DNA of 64,000 nt from Strongylocentrotus purpuratus (GCF_000002235.5 NW_022145609.1:9245551-9309550); one strand, 5' to 3'. Numbered from the stretch's first letter, positions 24,301-35,230 are shown. The notes: generated from the letters alone by a model not told the origin. A program made the numbers and translations.

Positions 24301-27300
24301 AAGATGTTGTCTTATTTCTTTATATGCATAATCAGTTACTTCTTTCCAATACACTTTAACCTAATCTGAGCTTATATTAGTAATTAGAGCATTTGCAAAT
24401 GGTTATTCTATCTGTGTGATTACAGAGGAGCAGGATAAGATGATCGGTGATGCCAAGACCAAACAGAAGGAGACGACAGAGAGGACCAAGAACCTTGAAG
24501 AGAAGATCAAGGATGCTTCGGCCGTGAGGGAGAGAGAACTCAAGACAGCCGAACAGGAGGTGACCAAGTCCAAGAAGAAGGCAGAGGAGACCAATAAACA
24601 AATGAAACAAAAACAACAGGTTTGTAGTATATTTTGATGAGGTAGAAATAGACACAGTAGAGAGAGAGGGAGAGAGAGAGAGAGAAGGGGTGTGATGGGC
24701 GGGTGAAAGATCCCAAACAGTGGAAAGGGAGGTCACTAAGTCCAAGAGAAAGATGAGGAGACTTATATACAAATGAAACAAAAACGACAGGTTTGTAGTA
24801 TACCTTAAATGTATGCAGAGTGTTTGCCAAGACAATAATTTTAAAAATAGGAAGAGATATGTGTCTGTGTAGGGAAAAGGGAAGAAATTATATCGTATGA
24901 TCATGTACATGTATATAGAGCCAGAGAGCAATAGAGACATTAATCAGCGAGTTCAATTCATAGATATAAATGATTTATTCGCTTTCACTAATGATGTTGA
25001 TGCAGAGGGCAATACCAATTGCTACTTTTTTTTTTCAAGTTAAAATTAAATTTTGATTAAAAAGTACTGAACATTATTTGTTTCCTTATATTTCATTTTG
25101 TCACTGATGACAGCAATCTGATACAAGAAATTACTTTTTAAAAGTTCTCCTTTTTCATTTTATATATATTGTAAAGGAATTTTGTTAAATGTATTACCGA
25201 TGACATTGAATGAATGTTTATTTGCTTTGATTGTATTTTATGAAAATGAAATAAATAAACGATTAATGATTAAAGCACTTCAACAAGTACAGTGTACGTA
25301 CATCTAAGTTTACCAATTAAGAAGCCTCCAGCCTTCTCAATCCTTGTACATTAAGATTGGGGATGTTGGATTTAATAGATCCTAGATTGAAAATAGAGTG
25401 ATTTGAATTTGTCCTATTTTTATTCGAAAATTCATCAATGTTCATCTTCAGGAGATGAACAGTCTCAAGTTTGAGGTGGATAACCTGAAGCAAGAACTGA
25501 CCAAGTATGATGACCAGCTGACCGCCAGTGACCAGGCCATTGAAGCCATCCAGGCCCAGCAAGAAGAGATGGAACAGCAGGCCAAGGAGTCAAAGGTCAG
25601 TGATTTATATGAACATTGTGACCTTTGAACTTCGGGGGAGGGGAGTTTGTAGAGGGTTGTTATCTTCTTGATGTTGCTGGGTGTACAGGTGATGGAATGT
25701 GATCATTGAAAACTACAGTTCTAGATGCAATGTATTTGTTGTTGTTGTTTTTTATGTTAGTTTTCAACCATCTCGCTCACTAGCTGAAGTCGTATCTGTG
25801 TCCCTCACCGGATCTTCTTCATACTTGATATATGTTTCAGTATATTCCGTTTTTCTGGATTTCTAGGACCTGAAAATGTGGAATATTCATTTTTTTCAAT
25901 TTTTTTGTTTAAGCTTGTTTAATCATGTGCTGCGATTTGAGAGTTCACGTATTGTGTGCGTTGAATGGCTGCATGATTGTATTCGCTTTTTGTACATATT
26001 TACCCTGTATTGCCAGTTACAATGCCGCTGCAAGTGCGATTTCTTATTTTTGCAGGCATACCGTGCTAAAAATCCCTAATTCTTATTTTCAAATGTTAGC
26101 AGTTATGTGCATCATGATAAGAAAAAAGATTAAAATTCACCAGGTTTGATCCACATAAAAATCAATCTTCAGGTACTACTTTTATATGATAGCAAATACC
26201 CAGTACCAAGTACAATATAGAGAAGGAATATTCTATTGCATTTAGTGATGAACATTTCCCTGATGTATTACACAGGTCAAGGTGAAGGAGACCAAGAAGG
26301 AGCTGGATGGACAGAAGGAAAAGCTGAAAGAGAAGAACCAAGACATCCAGGCGAAGATCAGCGAGAGGGAGGCACTGAAGAAGGAAGACCAGGACACTCA
26401 GCTCCAGATCAAAGAACAGGAGCATGTCGCAAATAAGATCACCAGAGATAGTGCGGATGCTGTACACAGGGTAAGTTAAATACGTTATGGGGAATGGATC
26501 ATTGGAGGGATAGATATATGTCTCAAGGGTGAGGTTAAAATGGGATAAAAAATTATTTCTTGCAATGTCTTGAGAGCAAACCAATCCAATTTTTAGTTGT
26601 TTTTTTTTATAGGTAAACAATGCAAAAGTTTTCTTCAAAGGATAGGCAATAGCTTCTTTGTTTTGAAGGACATTAAGGGTGTATATCCTGGCTATTTAGT
26701 TTCAGGGGTGATGGTTAAATAGCTTCCTTGTGCCCAATTCCTGGGGAGGATAAGACCCAAAGAACTACACAGAATTAATCTGAGTTGAAGTCTTTGCTGT
26801 ATTGATATGTAATTGCACATTTTTGGTTGATTGGGTAGTTATGTAGGTCGCTTGGACTGACGTTGAAGATACCTGTTCATTCCACTTGCATTATACATTA
26901 CATCATTGGAGCCAACACATCTCTTAAATTCTATCTGCACTAGTTTGGCGGGGAGGGATTAGACCTCCCTGCATGGTCACTGACAGATGGTTATCTCATC
27001 AAATCAGCTCTTAATTAACATTACAAAAAGGGGACCGTGGTGGACCAACGGTCACTGCTTAGGCATTGTTTACTTTATAGAGGGCGCAAGTAGCTGTAAG
27101 TAGTACAGTGGGGCTTAAAGCAATGCTGACATTTGTTTCACTTGCCTTTCCATCAGGTCGAGAATCTCATGACCAAATATGAATGGATAGCCTCAGAGCG
27201 TCAGTTCTTCGGACAGCCCAACACGGCCTATGACTTCAGCAGCTCTGACCCCAGGGAGAATGGACGCAGGCTGCAGAAGCTCCAGGAGACCAAGGAGAAG

Positions 27301-30300
27301 CTTGGAAAGAGTGTTAACATGAGGGCCATGAACATGCTCAGCAAGGCAGAGGAGAAGGTGAGTTTAATACATTGGTAGAACTGTGATCCTGTCAATAAGC
27401 CAGTTCGTAAATACTATCTGCGCGTGGGCAGATAAAGATCATTTGTTCCTAAATTGTAAAACCCATCGAGACGAATACTGGTATCGTGCTCATGAAAGCT
27501 TTGTTATCAGTATCGGTATTCATTTATGCACCGACAGTACATTTATCTGATACACAGGGGGAGTGTTCTTCTCAAGAGACAAACAAAAGGTATTCATGAA
27601 GCACCTCCATCACTTCGGCAGTGATTATTCTAAAATGCACTGGTGGGACGTATCCATTGTGTAAAAGATCTGTGGATATTTTGGGGTTGTGCATTCCGGA
27701 GCTATTTACAAACTTGCTTATTGGAAACTTAGCTTTGGTTGATTGTATTTAGATTTGATGTGGTTTATTTTATATTACACATATTTTCCATAGACCTGAC
27801 ATTGTCAAATTATATTGATAAGTATTTCTGAACTCATCAGTTTAATGTTCTTGTTCAATATGTTTAACTGCATCGTAAACATTTTCATCAACGTATACAT
27901 TAACGTTATCTTGGTGTGTTTTTTTAAAAAATGCTTTAAAATATCTTTCAATCTATCATATGCTGCAGTGGGCATATTTTAATTCTTTAGCCTTTTTCAT
28001 GTTTTTTTTTCTTATTCTCCTTCTCCTTTGATTTTCTTCATCCCAGTACAATGAGCTGATGAAGAAGAAGCGAATTGTTGAGAATGACAAACAGAAGATC
28101 ATGGATACCATCAAAGAGCTCGATGAGAAGAAGAATGAAGCTCTCAAGAAAGCCTGGCAACAAGTCAACAAGGTAACAAGTCACGCAATACAACCTGGTG
28201 GCAACATTGTTTTACCCTTACCCATTGCCAGCGGGAACCAGGTGGTTCCTGTGTTAGAGTCTATAGGAATAAGAAAAATGCAGTAGTCAACGTGTTAAAG
28301 TCCATCTGCACTAGTTTGGCCAAGAGGGATTAGACTACCCAGGACGGTCACTGACAGGTGGCTATTTCATCAACTCAGCTCTCAAGTAACATAAGAAAAA
28401 GAGGATCATGGGGGACCAATGGTCACTGATTAGTCATTGTTTTCTATACAGAGGGAGCAAGTAGCTACAAGTAGTACAGTGGGCCTTTATAAGACTTGCA
28501 ATTGTATTTATGTACAAAGAACTATTTTTTAAAGACACTGATTCACAATGCACGATCGCCTATACTCCCCAAAGATATAATCTTTGTTACACATCAGGTC
28601 TTGAACTCCAATTAAAAATCTTTTGCTAACTTCTTTTACACGAGTCAGGAGGCTACATACTTATGACAGTCAATCCAGGCTAATGGTTAAGGTTAGAATT
28701 AATGTACATAGTGATTCTACTTGTCCAAACATATTTAAGGGACAATTTAGATATCATCAGTCCATTTAGCCATTTACAGCTTTGAGTGGTGAGTTTTAAA
28801 CACCCCTGGTCAATAGTTCAGGGTTAAGTGAGCATGTTTTTGTTGATACTTGTTCTTGCCTTGACCAATCGATGCTATTAATTTGTTTATTCCCTCAACA
28901 CAGTAAAGCAATTAAACCATTTGTTTAACCGTAATTGCAATACAGGTTTGAATTCCTGTGATGTCGCATCTTAAAGGTATAGACCAGTTCTAGTCATGCC
29001 ATTGCATTGTGAAAGAAACGTTGTGGAATCAATCAGAAAAGGTTGATCATCTAGCATATAAGTACATGTATTGGTGTGTACTGCAAGGTTCTGGAATCAT
29101 CAAAATTATAAACAATTTGGCCCAGTCTTGGTAAAGTTACGAGCACTGTACACATAAATATGTATATGGGACTACACAAACATGTGGCATTAAATCGGGT
29201 CTCATGTTTAAGCTGTTACTTGTCATATTTACAATATGAAGGCATTTAAAGAGCCATGGTTTTCAGGGAACATTTATTCTCAGATGTTCTTTCAACTTGC
29301 ATAAAAACAATGATAACGCTCACAAATTATCTTCACCTCTCCCCAGAACTCAACCTTCTCTTTAATTCTTATTCCACAATAGGACTTTGGATCCATCTTC
29401 TCCACCCTGTTGCCCGGTACATCGGCCAAGCTGACCCCACCAGAGGGCAAGGGTATCCTGGATGGACTGGAGGTCAAGGTGGCCTTTGGGGATGTCTGGA
29501 AGGAGAGTCTGCAGGAGCTCAGCGGAGGTCAAAGGTCAGTTTGACAAGAAAGATGTAACAAAAATGTTTCCTTTGTGACTTGTTTGCAATCTAATGATGC
29601 TCACAATTTTGTTTTCTTTACACTTTATAGGCCGGCTGTACTAGTTAAGCCAGAAGGGTTTAGACCACACAGAGAGGTCACTGACAAGTGGCTATCTCAT
29701 TAACTCAGCTCTCAATTAACGTAAGAAAAAGAGGATCACGGGGGACCAACAGGCACCGATTGGGGAAGTTTTCTATATAGAGGGAGCAAGTAGCTACAAG
29801 TAGTACAGTGTGGCTTTAAGTGTTCACTTTTATATTATTATTGTTTTTCACCCCATAGGTCTTTGGTAGCCCTGTCTCTGATCCTGTCACTACTGCTCTT
29901 CAAGCCTGCTCCTCTGTATATCCTGGATCTCTCTCACACACAGAAACATTATCTCTAACCTGTAATTCCAGGAATCTGCTCTTTCTAGACCATAAGATTC
30001 TATGTATGTTTTATTACTGTATTATTGTTTTTAACCCATAGGTCTTTGGTAGCCCTGTCTCTGATCCTGTCACTACTGCTCTTTAAGCCTGCTCCTCTGT
30101 ACATCCTGGATCATTGAACATTAGCTTTACCTGTTATTCTAGGAATCTTGTCTTTCTAGACCATAAGATTCTATGTATGTTTTCAAAGTGTTCACCTTTA
30201 TATTAACATATTATTGTTTTTAACCCATAGGTCTCTGGTAGCCCTGTCTCTGATCCTGTCACTACTGCTCTTCAAGCCCGCTCCTCTGTACATCCTGGAT

Positions 30301-31051
30301 GAGGTTGATGCTGCTTTGGATCTCTCTCACACACAGAACATTGGTCAGATGCTCAGGACTCACTTCAAACACTCACAGGTCAGTAGTCTCAAACTATTCA
30401 TCTCTGCAGTAACTGTCTTTAAAGGTTCTGCAGTCAAGGTTTTTTCTTGAATTCTTAATTATGCAGGGTGGGCTATTTCCACCTCGACTATCTCAGTTCC
30501 AGGTAGTTCGTAGATATTTGTATATATACAAGTTCATATGTATTTGATGAAATTGCTTTTTAAGCCTCTTGTTTTACATGATAACCCACTGTTTGGAGGG
30601 AAAAAAATAAAGATGAAATATTTGTATAATCTAAGTATGGCGCTTTTTGTAACAATTTTCTGTAAAAAGTGTTAAATTAGTCACAAATTTGTGTAGATTT
30701 ATGTCTTTCTATGTGCAATCATCAACAGGGACTGATATTTAGAAATCAGTAAGTACAACAGACAGTATTGAAAACAAATTCCAAAATAATCTATTAAATT
30801 CCATTTTGTTTTTCATGGTCTCTCTGCAGTTCATTGTGGTGTCCCTCAAGGATGGAATGTTCAACAATGCCAACGTTCTCTACAAGACCAAGTTTGTTGA
30901 CGGTGTATCCACGGTAACACGCTATGCCCAGCAGCAGTCGTCGCTCCCGCCATCCGTTCCTGCATCCTTCGCCCGTGGCAAGACCACCACCACGAAGAAG
31001 ACATCGGCAAAGAGAGCGAGGACAGAGCCCCTGACAGAGAAGACAAACTGA
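7273..31051 (+). CDS. SMC2: Structural maintenance of chromosomes protein 2 (condensin core ATPase), 24 coding exons
   Basis: SMC2 pairs with SMC4 to form the ATPase core of condensin, which compacts mitotic chromosomes. Exons: 7273-7440, 8194-8343, 8745-8867, 9406-9444, 9849-9959, 10711-10926, 11482-11694, 12399-12588, 18543-18718, 19262-19380, 19967-20105, 20818-20964, 21464-21586, 22398-22479, 23237-23372, 23951-24075, 24426-24619, 25452-25595, 26276-26470, 27157-27357, 28047-28172, 29383-29534, 30231-30378, 30830-31051. They total 3,639 nt, 1,212 residues plus stop, close to the 1,197 residues of human SMC2. All junctions are GT-AG and keep phase. Order: N-terminal head with Walker A (GLNGSGKS, residues 32-39), coiled coil about 160-505, hinge about 510-675, return coil, C-terminal head with signature LSGGQR (1085-1090) and Walker B DEVD (1113-1116). 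The start begins [14 protein letters not shown], typical of the family. It is distinguished from SMC4 by the short N-terminus and by [18 protein letters not shown]. The tail after residue 1160 is Lys/Thr-rich and poorly conserved. Confidence 0.97.
7663..7692. repeat. (GATCTA)n microsatellite in SMC2 intron 1
   Basis: Tandem GATCTA units, followed by an AATTCAAATTTCAA-type imperfect repeat to about 7,738. Confidence 0.85.
7999..8056. repeat. (CTT)n microsatellite in SMC2 intron 1
   Basis: About 19 tandem CTT units. A T-run followed by a G-run lies just upstream at 7,949-7,968. Confidence 0.9.
9010..9177 (-). mobile_element. tRNA-derived SINE, reverse orientation, SMC2 intron 3
   Basis: On the minus strand the head reads GTGTAGTGGTATAGTGG (A-box-like) and then AGTTCAAATCCCAG (B-box-like), followed by ACATTAATCCACATTTGCCA. 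The same head and body recur at 46.3 kb, 53.1 kb and 59.5 kb, which defines a dispersed family. Confidence 0.7.
11250..11365. mobile_element. Truncated MITE of the 3.8-kb family in SMC2 intron 6
   Basis: It shares the TGTCTGTATAGACCAG-like interior, the AAGTGGTC motif and the right end CAGGTTTGACTGTA with the element at 3,815-3,997. The left inverted end is missing. Confidence 0.5.
12178..12260. repeat. (TAA)n plus SINE/LINE-type tail in SMC2 intron 7
   Basis: TAA units are followed by TTGGATTTATATGGCACC and AAGGATACAAGGCGCT. Similar (AAT)n-linked tails with AGCGC motifs occur at 34.3, 42.0 and 54.9 kb, so this is probably the tail of a reverse-oriented retroposed repeat. Confidence 0.5.
12362..12391. 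repeat. (CT)n tract just before SMC2 exon 8
   Basis: The CT run forms the polypyrimidine tract of the exon 8 acceptor (AG at 12,397-12,398). Confidence 0.85.
13411..17333 (+). CDS. hAT transposase with BED/TTF-like zinc finger and internal Ser/Lys repeat domain
   Basis: It cuts and pastes the surrounding element. Three exons join in phase: 13,411-13,640, 14,422-15,353 and 15,742-17,333, giving 917 residues; an in-frame ATG at 13,267 would add 48. A zinc finger near the N-terminus has C33, C36, H53 and H59. The RNase H-like core shows D162 in [10 protein letters not shown]231 in FVADNAS, the CPCHMAH motif (259-265) and HGATRWLS. The C-terminal hAT dimerisation block has [10 protein letters not shown] (833-842, Glu838) and [10 protein letters not shown]. 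All hAT hallmarks are present and no stop interrupts the exons. Unusually, exon 3 opens with about seven [16 protein letters not shown]-type repeats in the middle of the catalytic region. The nearest named subfamily is not certain. Confidence 0.85.
15742..16180 (+). repeat. In-frame 69-bp (23-residue) tandem repeat inside the transposase
   Basis: Seven units follow the pattern PKKG(P)SAEKT(S/A)K(S/T)SST plus a linker such as PNTSMSA or TSTSMSA. Units with and without the Pro after Gly alternate in a three-unit higher-order pattern that occurs twice, a period of about 204 bp. A diverged unit ([14 protein letters not shown]) ends exon 2, across the intron, so the motif is older than the present array. 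The composition predicts a disordered, basic linker. Confidence 0.85.
21915..21960. repeat. (TCAAT)n with TTTATTTCATTC tail, SMC2 intron 13
   Basis: About four pentamer units are followed by TTTATTTCATTCAG, resembling the 3' end of a retroposed repeat. A comparable (ATTTC)n tract lies near 39,525-39,548. Confidence 0.45.
22935..23205 (+). mobile_element. tRNA-derived SINE-like insertion, SMC2 intron 14
   Basis: GTTGTCTCAGTCGATAAAAA resembles an A box region and GGGTTTCGAATCCAACCC a B box arm. It lies about 60 nt from the A box and is followed by a SINE-like body. There is no acceptor stem, so it is not a tRNA gene. Confidence 0.55.
23700..23825. repeat. Trinucleotide-rich tracts (AGT)n and (CAT)n in SMC2 intron 15
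   Basis: A short (AGT)n run at about 23,705-23,722 and imperfect (CAT)n from about 23,755 to 23,822. Confidence 0.7.
24714..24805 (+). pseudogene. Decayed partial copy of SMC2 exon 17 and its splice donor
   Basis: Ninety-five bp after real exon 17 (24,426-24,619) the intron repeats its 3' end in degraded form: GAGGTCACTAAGTCCAAGAG for GAGGTGACCAAGTCCAAGAA, then AAATGAAACAAAAACGACAG, followed by the same intronic start GTTTGTAGTATA. It is a local tandem duplication spanning the exon-intron junction. It has no acceptor and no open frame matching SMC2, so it is presumably never spliced in. Confidence 0.8.
26924..27118 (+). mobile_element. TTAA MITE family A, copy 3, SMC2 intron 19
   Basis: Flanked by TTAA at both ends (26,924 and 27,115). 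The interior matches the family landmarks, including TAGAGGGCGCAAGTAGCT. Confidence 0.75.
28295..28490 (+). mobile_element. TTAA MITE family A, copy 4, SMC2 intron 21
   Basis: Begins TTAAAGTCCATCTGCACTAG and ends CAGTGGGCCTTTAT, with the right target tetranucleotide degraded to TTAT. It also contains the family motifs GGTCACTGACAGGTGGCTAT and AGAGGGAGCAAGTAGC. Confidence 0.75.
29625..29819 (+). mobile_element. TTAA MITE family A, copy 5, SMC2 intron 22
   Basis: Matches copies 3 and 4 along its length. The right end is GGCTTTAAG; the left target site is degraded. It lies directly upstream of the duplicated exon 23 fragments. Confidence 0.7.
29859..30041 (+). pseudogene. Truncated SMC2 exon 23 copy 1 (no Walker B)
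   Basis: It starts after a good acceptor (CACCCCATAG) and repeats the first 75 bases of exon 23 ([20 protein letters not shown] and on to ILD). It then jumps to LSHTQ. The 21 bases for EVDAALD are missing between two short TGGAT repeats. The frame soon ends and no donor follows. The unit continues with about 90 bp of intron-like sequence shared with copy 2. Splicing into it would give a protein lacking the catalytic Walker B. Confidence 0.85.
30042..30230 (+). pseudogene. Truncated SMC2 exon 23 copy 2 (no Walker B)
   Basis: It starts after the acceptor AACCCATAG and repeats the first 75 bases of exon 23 up to ATCCTGGAT, then stops matching. It shares the following AGACCATAAGATTCTATG-type intron with copy 1 and ends at the acceptor of the real exon. 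It reads ILD followed by His and a stop. No donor is visible, so normal splicing must skip it. Confidence 0.85.
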
Positions 31052-31085
31052 TTCTGTATTGTAGTATCCTTCTTGATACAGCAGG

Positions 31086-31221
31086 GGGTGTTTCACAAAA
31101 CTTGTCATCAGTGACAAATGACAGTTGATGTTATAAGCTACTGAAATCCTTGCTTCTGATTGGTTATCAGCAGATTTGTCACTGATTTTTGTCATTGAAA
31201 AAAAGGATCTTTGTGAAACAG
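31086..31221. mobile_element. MITE family B (GTTTCACAAAACTTGT ends), copy 1
   Basis: The left end TTTCACAAAACTTGTCATC and the right end CTTTGTGAAACA are inverted. The interior has GACAAATGACAG, TTATAAGCTA and TGATTGGTTATCAGC. Copies lie at 35.9 and 39.7 kb. This one starts 35 bp after the SMC2 stop codon, so it is probably transcribed as part of the 3'UTR. Confidence 0.7.
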
Positions 31222-32600
31222 AGTCAGAGAAGTATTACTGAAAAGATGGTAACTTTCACCACCATCAGTTTTCACTCTGCATCGAGGTGGCAGATTGTTT
31301 CAAAATTAGAAAATCTGAAATTTAGCTCCATGATGTTGTCAGCTGTCAAAGGCTTCCAATCTAAATACATGTATGTTGTAGTGACATCCACATTTTTGTG
31401 ACATGTACTGAATAGTTCTATTAATCTAGATTCTTCCCCAGTTGATAATCAGGAAGAAAAAAAACAGGGATTTTTCTGTGATCATAGAAAAATTGTAATG
31501 TTTTATTCATAGGTGACTGGTCATGTATACTGTGATATTTTTATGATTATTCAGATTTGTAATGTATTTGTTGTACAGTGTAAAAAAATGTTTTAAAATC
31601 TGTGACATCGAAAAGAACTGAAGAAAAAAAAAAATAGGGAATACATACATGTGAAGAAAAAAGATGAAGTTCAGAGGTCATAGCTAATTATTAAGTATGT
31701 TCCTTTCACATATACCTAGAATAGACTTGGAAGCAGTTGGAAATATATAATTATCTTTCATAGTCTACTTGCAAGCACAGCTCCTTGTGGTACGAAAATT
31801 ATCGGTTTGCAAATAAGGAATTTTTATGTATCTTTCAAGGCCATTGCCCTCACAAACTTCTTCAGAGGCACATGATATTTTTCATATCTACTTCCAAAAG
31901 CAATTGATTCCAACCAACCTTTGCCCACTTCCAATTATTAAAGATTGTATTTAGCTGAGGCATGGGTTACGAGTTGACTGAATCAATGCTATCTTCATGT
32001 ACGAGAGACTCAGAGATAAGAATGCAAGATGAGACGTGCAGAGATTAGGGCTTTGGCTTCTTCAGATCAGGAAAGGTTCATCGCTGTCAGAATTTGACAA
32101 TTGGAGTCTGGATCAAACACTCCATGATAAGAGTACGCAGATAAGTGTGCCTTCATAGATAGTGGTAACCGTTATTGTCAAAACATGATGATAGGATATC
32201 GGGAGTGACGCGATAGCTGGCAAGGCAATGTAAATAGTCGATTCCACCGAATCAAGGCTGCAAATATTGCTGATTCAAGCCTTCATTCCATGGTTTTCTT
32301 CTGTAATCACTGATAATGCATTTGCTGAATTTTAAGAACCTTCAGCCTGTAATCACTGATTTTGCATGCACAGAATCTGTAGAGTCTATGATAACACATG
32401 TTTAATGACAGGTCTGCACAAAATTGCAATTGATCACAATGAAGATTGATCACGTTTCTATGATTGTGATTAATTGTATTCAAGTACAGCATATCTGAAA
32501 TAAGCATGTTGATTTTTAAGCACTTGTATTTAACAATTGATAAGAGGAATCAAGTAGTTCCCATGACACCAAGCCTCATGAATGAGAATGCAGAAGTTAA

Positions 32601-32763
32601 TGGCCCAAATTCACAAAGGAGGTTTGTCGAAAAACCTCCTTTTGTTTCGACAAACCTCCTTTTGTTATTCACAAACCAGGTTTGTAAAAAACGAGTCAAA
32701 ACGCGTCATATGATGTACATAAACCTCGGTTTGTCGACAAACCTCCTTTGTGAATTCGGGCCA
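32601..32763. mobile_element. Foldback MITE with AAAGGAGGTTTGTCGA arms
   Basis: The left end TGGCCCAAATTCACAAAGGA is the inverse of the right end apart from one base (TGGCCCGAATTCACAAAGGA). GGTTTGTCG motifs repeat in both orientations through its 163 bp. Confidence 0.75.
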
Positions 32764-34050
32764 ATGGGTTCAAACTGGATCATTTAAGAGGAGGTTGGGG
32801 TCTGGTATAGATGAAAAATATTTGATAATTTCAGTGTAATCGCAATACCATTACTCAACTTTATCTTTAAAAAGACTATTTATCCACACCAAGATTATGT
32901 ATTTTTGAATCAGCACAATGAACCATCAATCTTATTACTTTTTTGTTATAGTCTTAAAATTGGTCTATATGCTTTATTAATTAGGGCAGAAGTGGTTTTC
33001 TCTCCTTTGTTGTAAAGGTGAGAAACTACCCTAATGAGCTGCAACCATGTCAAATCTTATCAGTTCAAAGTCTCCCAAGTTTGTCTTCCATGATCCTTTG
33101 TGTCAACTCTGGGATTGATAATAACTACCCCCAAGCAGTGATGATAAGTAGGGTACATAACAAACAGATATGGGTTCTATCTTTAGAGCATCAGTCAGGT
33201 GTCTTGGAGATTAATCTTTCATCGACCCCGATCTGTAAACATGCTTGCCAGCTTTTGCCACTTTGCGAAATATATGCCCATGCAGGGAAATAATGTCTGC
33301 TATATATATATATATAATCCATCCCACATCAAGTATTTTGCAATGAATTTCTTAATGCAAATTTCTTAATAATTTATTCAGTTATGTTTGAGCAAGAAAA
33401 CATTGACAAGAAAATAATCTACAAAAATTTTTGACCACTAATAGGTGTGGAGATAATAGTTAAAATTACCAGTTTTTATATTTGTGGGAAATATCTTTTT
33501 TTCTTTTTTTGGTCACTTTAGAATGATGTATGAACATGAAAGTATGAATCCTTAGTAAATGCCTATGACCTTACCGACACTTATTCTGTATACATGTACA
33601 TGCTCCTTTCCTATCAGCGTTTGTAATATTTATGGTGAAAGGTTATTGAGTTATGCAAACATGCTCCATTTTAAACCAAGTTGCCATGGAGTTGTTTATA
33701 TGACCTTATGACCCATGTCATCCAACATCCTGTGTATGAATACATTTTCCTTGGAAAATGGTAACAATGGCGCATTTCCTACCTTACTGATGTGCATTAG
33801 GCAGAGAAACCTGTCATGGATATGTGTTGGTGAGATGAAGATACTTCCTCTTGAAAATCCTTCCATTTCCGTTATTATCTTCTTTGATCCGACTCCCTCT
33901 TCGTTGTACATAAGATCATATTATTGACTGTGTAGATAGACTAGTATGGTATTAACTGTGGTCGTAAATTATGCAGTGATGTTTAGATTATCTTTGTAGA
34001 AGTATGATGAAGCAAATTCTCATGATTTATAGTGTAATGTTTTCTCTGTA

Positions 34051-34056
34051 AATAAA
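34051..34056 (+). terminator. Polyadenylation signal AATAAA
   Basis: AATAAA followed by a GT-rich element about 20-35 bp downstream. Most likely the SMC2 transcript end. Confidence 0.45.
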
Positions 34057-34249
34057 TGTATAAAGAATGGTGTGTACGTTGTATTTATGGTATGCAGTGG
34101 GCTCAAATGTGTACATAAAGTCATGTTTTAATCCAAACATTTAATGGAAAATTCTCAGAACTATGTTTTATCTCTATCTTTAACCATTCATTTAAAAAAT
34201 TGTAATAAAAGTATTTAAAGATGTAGATGAGGAGAGAAGAAGCAATTAA

Positions 34250-34250
<1 letters not shown>

Positions 34251-34299
<49 letters not shown>

Positions 34300-34362
34300 C
34301 AGTTTTCATATAGCGCAAATTAAAATTAAGTCTCTAAGCGCTATGGAAATAGAAGTAAATCA
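34251..34362. repeat. (AAT)n microsatellite with retroposon-like tail
   Basis: About 15 AAT units are followed by ACTCAGTTTTCATATAGCGC and TCTCTAAGCGCTATGG, resembling the AGCGCT tail seen at 42.0 kb in the opposite orientation. Confidence 0.7.
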
Positions 34363-35230
34363 AGAAGTGAGTACAGAAGAAATGAAATAAGAAGAACATA
34401 ATAGCATGATGAATATCTGATGTACAGGTATAGATCAAATTGTCTGTTTTGAGCTAGAAGAGCAGTAAGTCGTATCATTTTACAGAATTAACGCCCTTCT
34501 GGCTCCAAACAGGCCTACATCCTAATGAATAATATACAGATTAATTCTTTTGTTTTCAGCCATGTACATAAAAACAGTGTCTCAAATCTCGTTATTACCA
34601 TTACCATTATAGCCATGCACAGATATAAATGTAAATTGAATTTTAAAAAAGCATTATTTGACTTGCGATAGTTGGAGAGTTTCATAATGAATGGATAGCA
34701 GTCCGTGAGATGATGAATTAAGGAAGGATCCATCAAATTTCATGATTTGGTGTAAGGTATTTTGTGAATGATGCTGAAATTAGCCTGCAGGAATGGAAAT
34801 TGATGATTGAAATACATGTACATGTAGATGTACACTGTAGATGCTTGTCTGTGTGGACCAAAATGCAGATTATTAAAGTCTAGCACATTTTGTATATTTG
34901 TACAAAATACTTGTGTTCTTTGGTCTATTATTTTTATCTGATGTACCGTGGTAGGAAGCTGTGCGGAAGAGATGTGCATAGTTTGACGAGTACTTGAGAT
35001 TATCATGTGAAGATATCTATCCACATAAGAAATCCTCTTCAACATGGTACATTTCCAACAGTGTCCAACCATTAACTAACATTGTAATGTTAAATTCCTG
35101 ATACAGTTCAAAACAGAAAATAAAATCAAAAGAATCACATGACACATGTAGGATATTGAAAACTGGAGACACACAAGCAGTCAAGTATATTCTGTCTGTT
35201 AAGAGCCAGAAGGGCATCAACTACTATATG

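Larger units (their letters stand above)
27157..31051 (+). other. SMC2: SMC2 C-terminal ATPase head (exons 20-24)
   Basis: Exon 20 holds the conserved [11 protein letters not shown] and [15 protein letters not shown] blocks. The signature motif LSGGQR is encoded at 29,518-29,534 and completed by the first base of exon 23. Walker B with the catalytic glutamate (DEVD) is at 30,298-30,309, followed by the D-loop AALDLSHTQ. Exon 24 begins [20 protein letters not shown] and ends with the stop at 31,049-31,051. Two truncated copies of the start of exon 23 lie just upstream of it. Confidence 0.93.
31052..34080 (+). other. SMC2: Probable SMC2 3'UTR
   Basis: The first AATAAA I find after the SMC2 stop is at 34,051, followed within 40 bases by a GT-rich stretch (GGTGTGTACGTTG). 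No convincing coding sequence lies between. A 3-kb 3'UTR is plausible but a non-canonical earlier end cannot be excluded. Confidence 0.4.
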
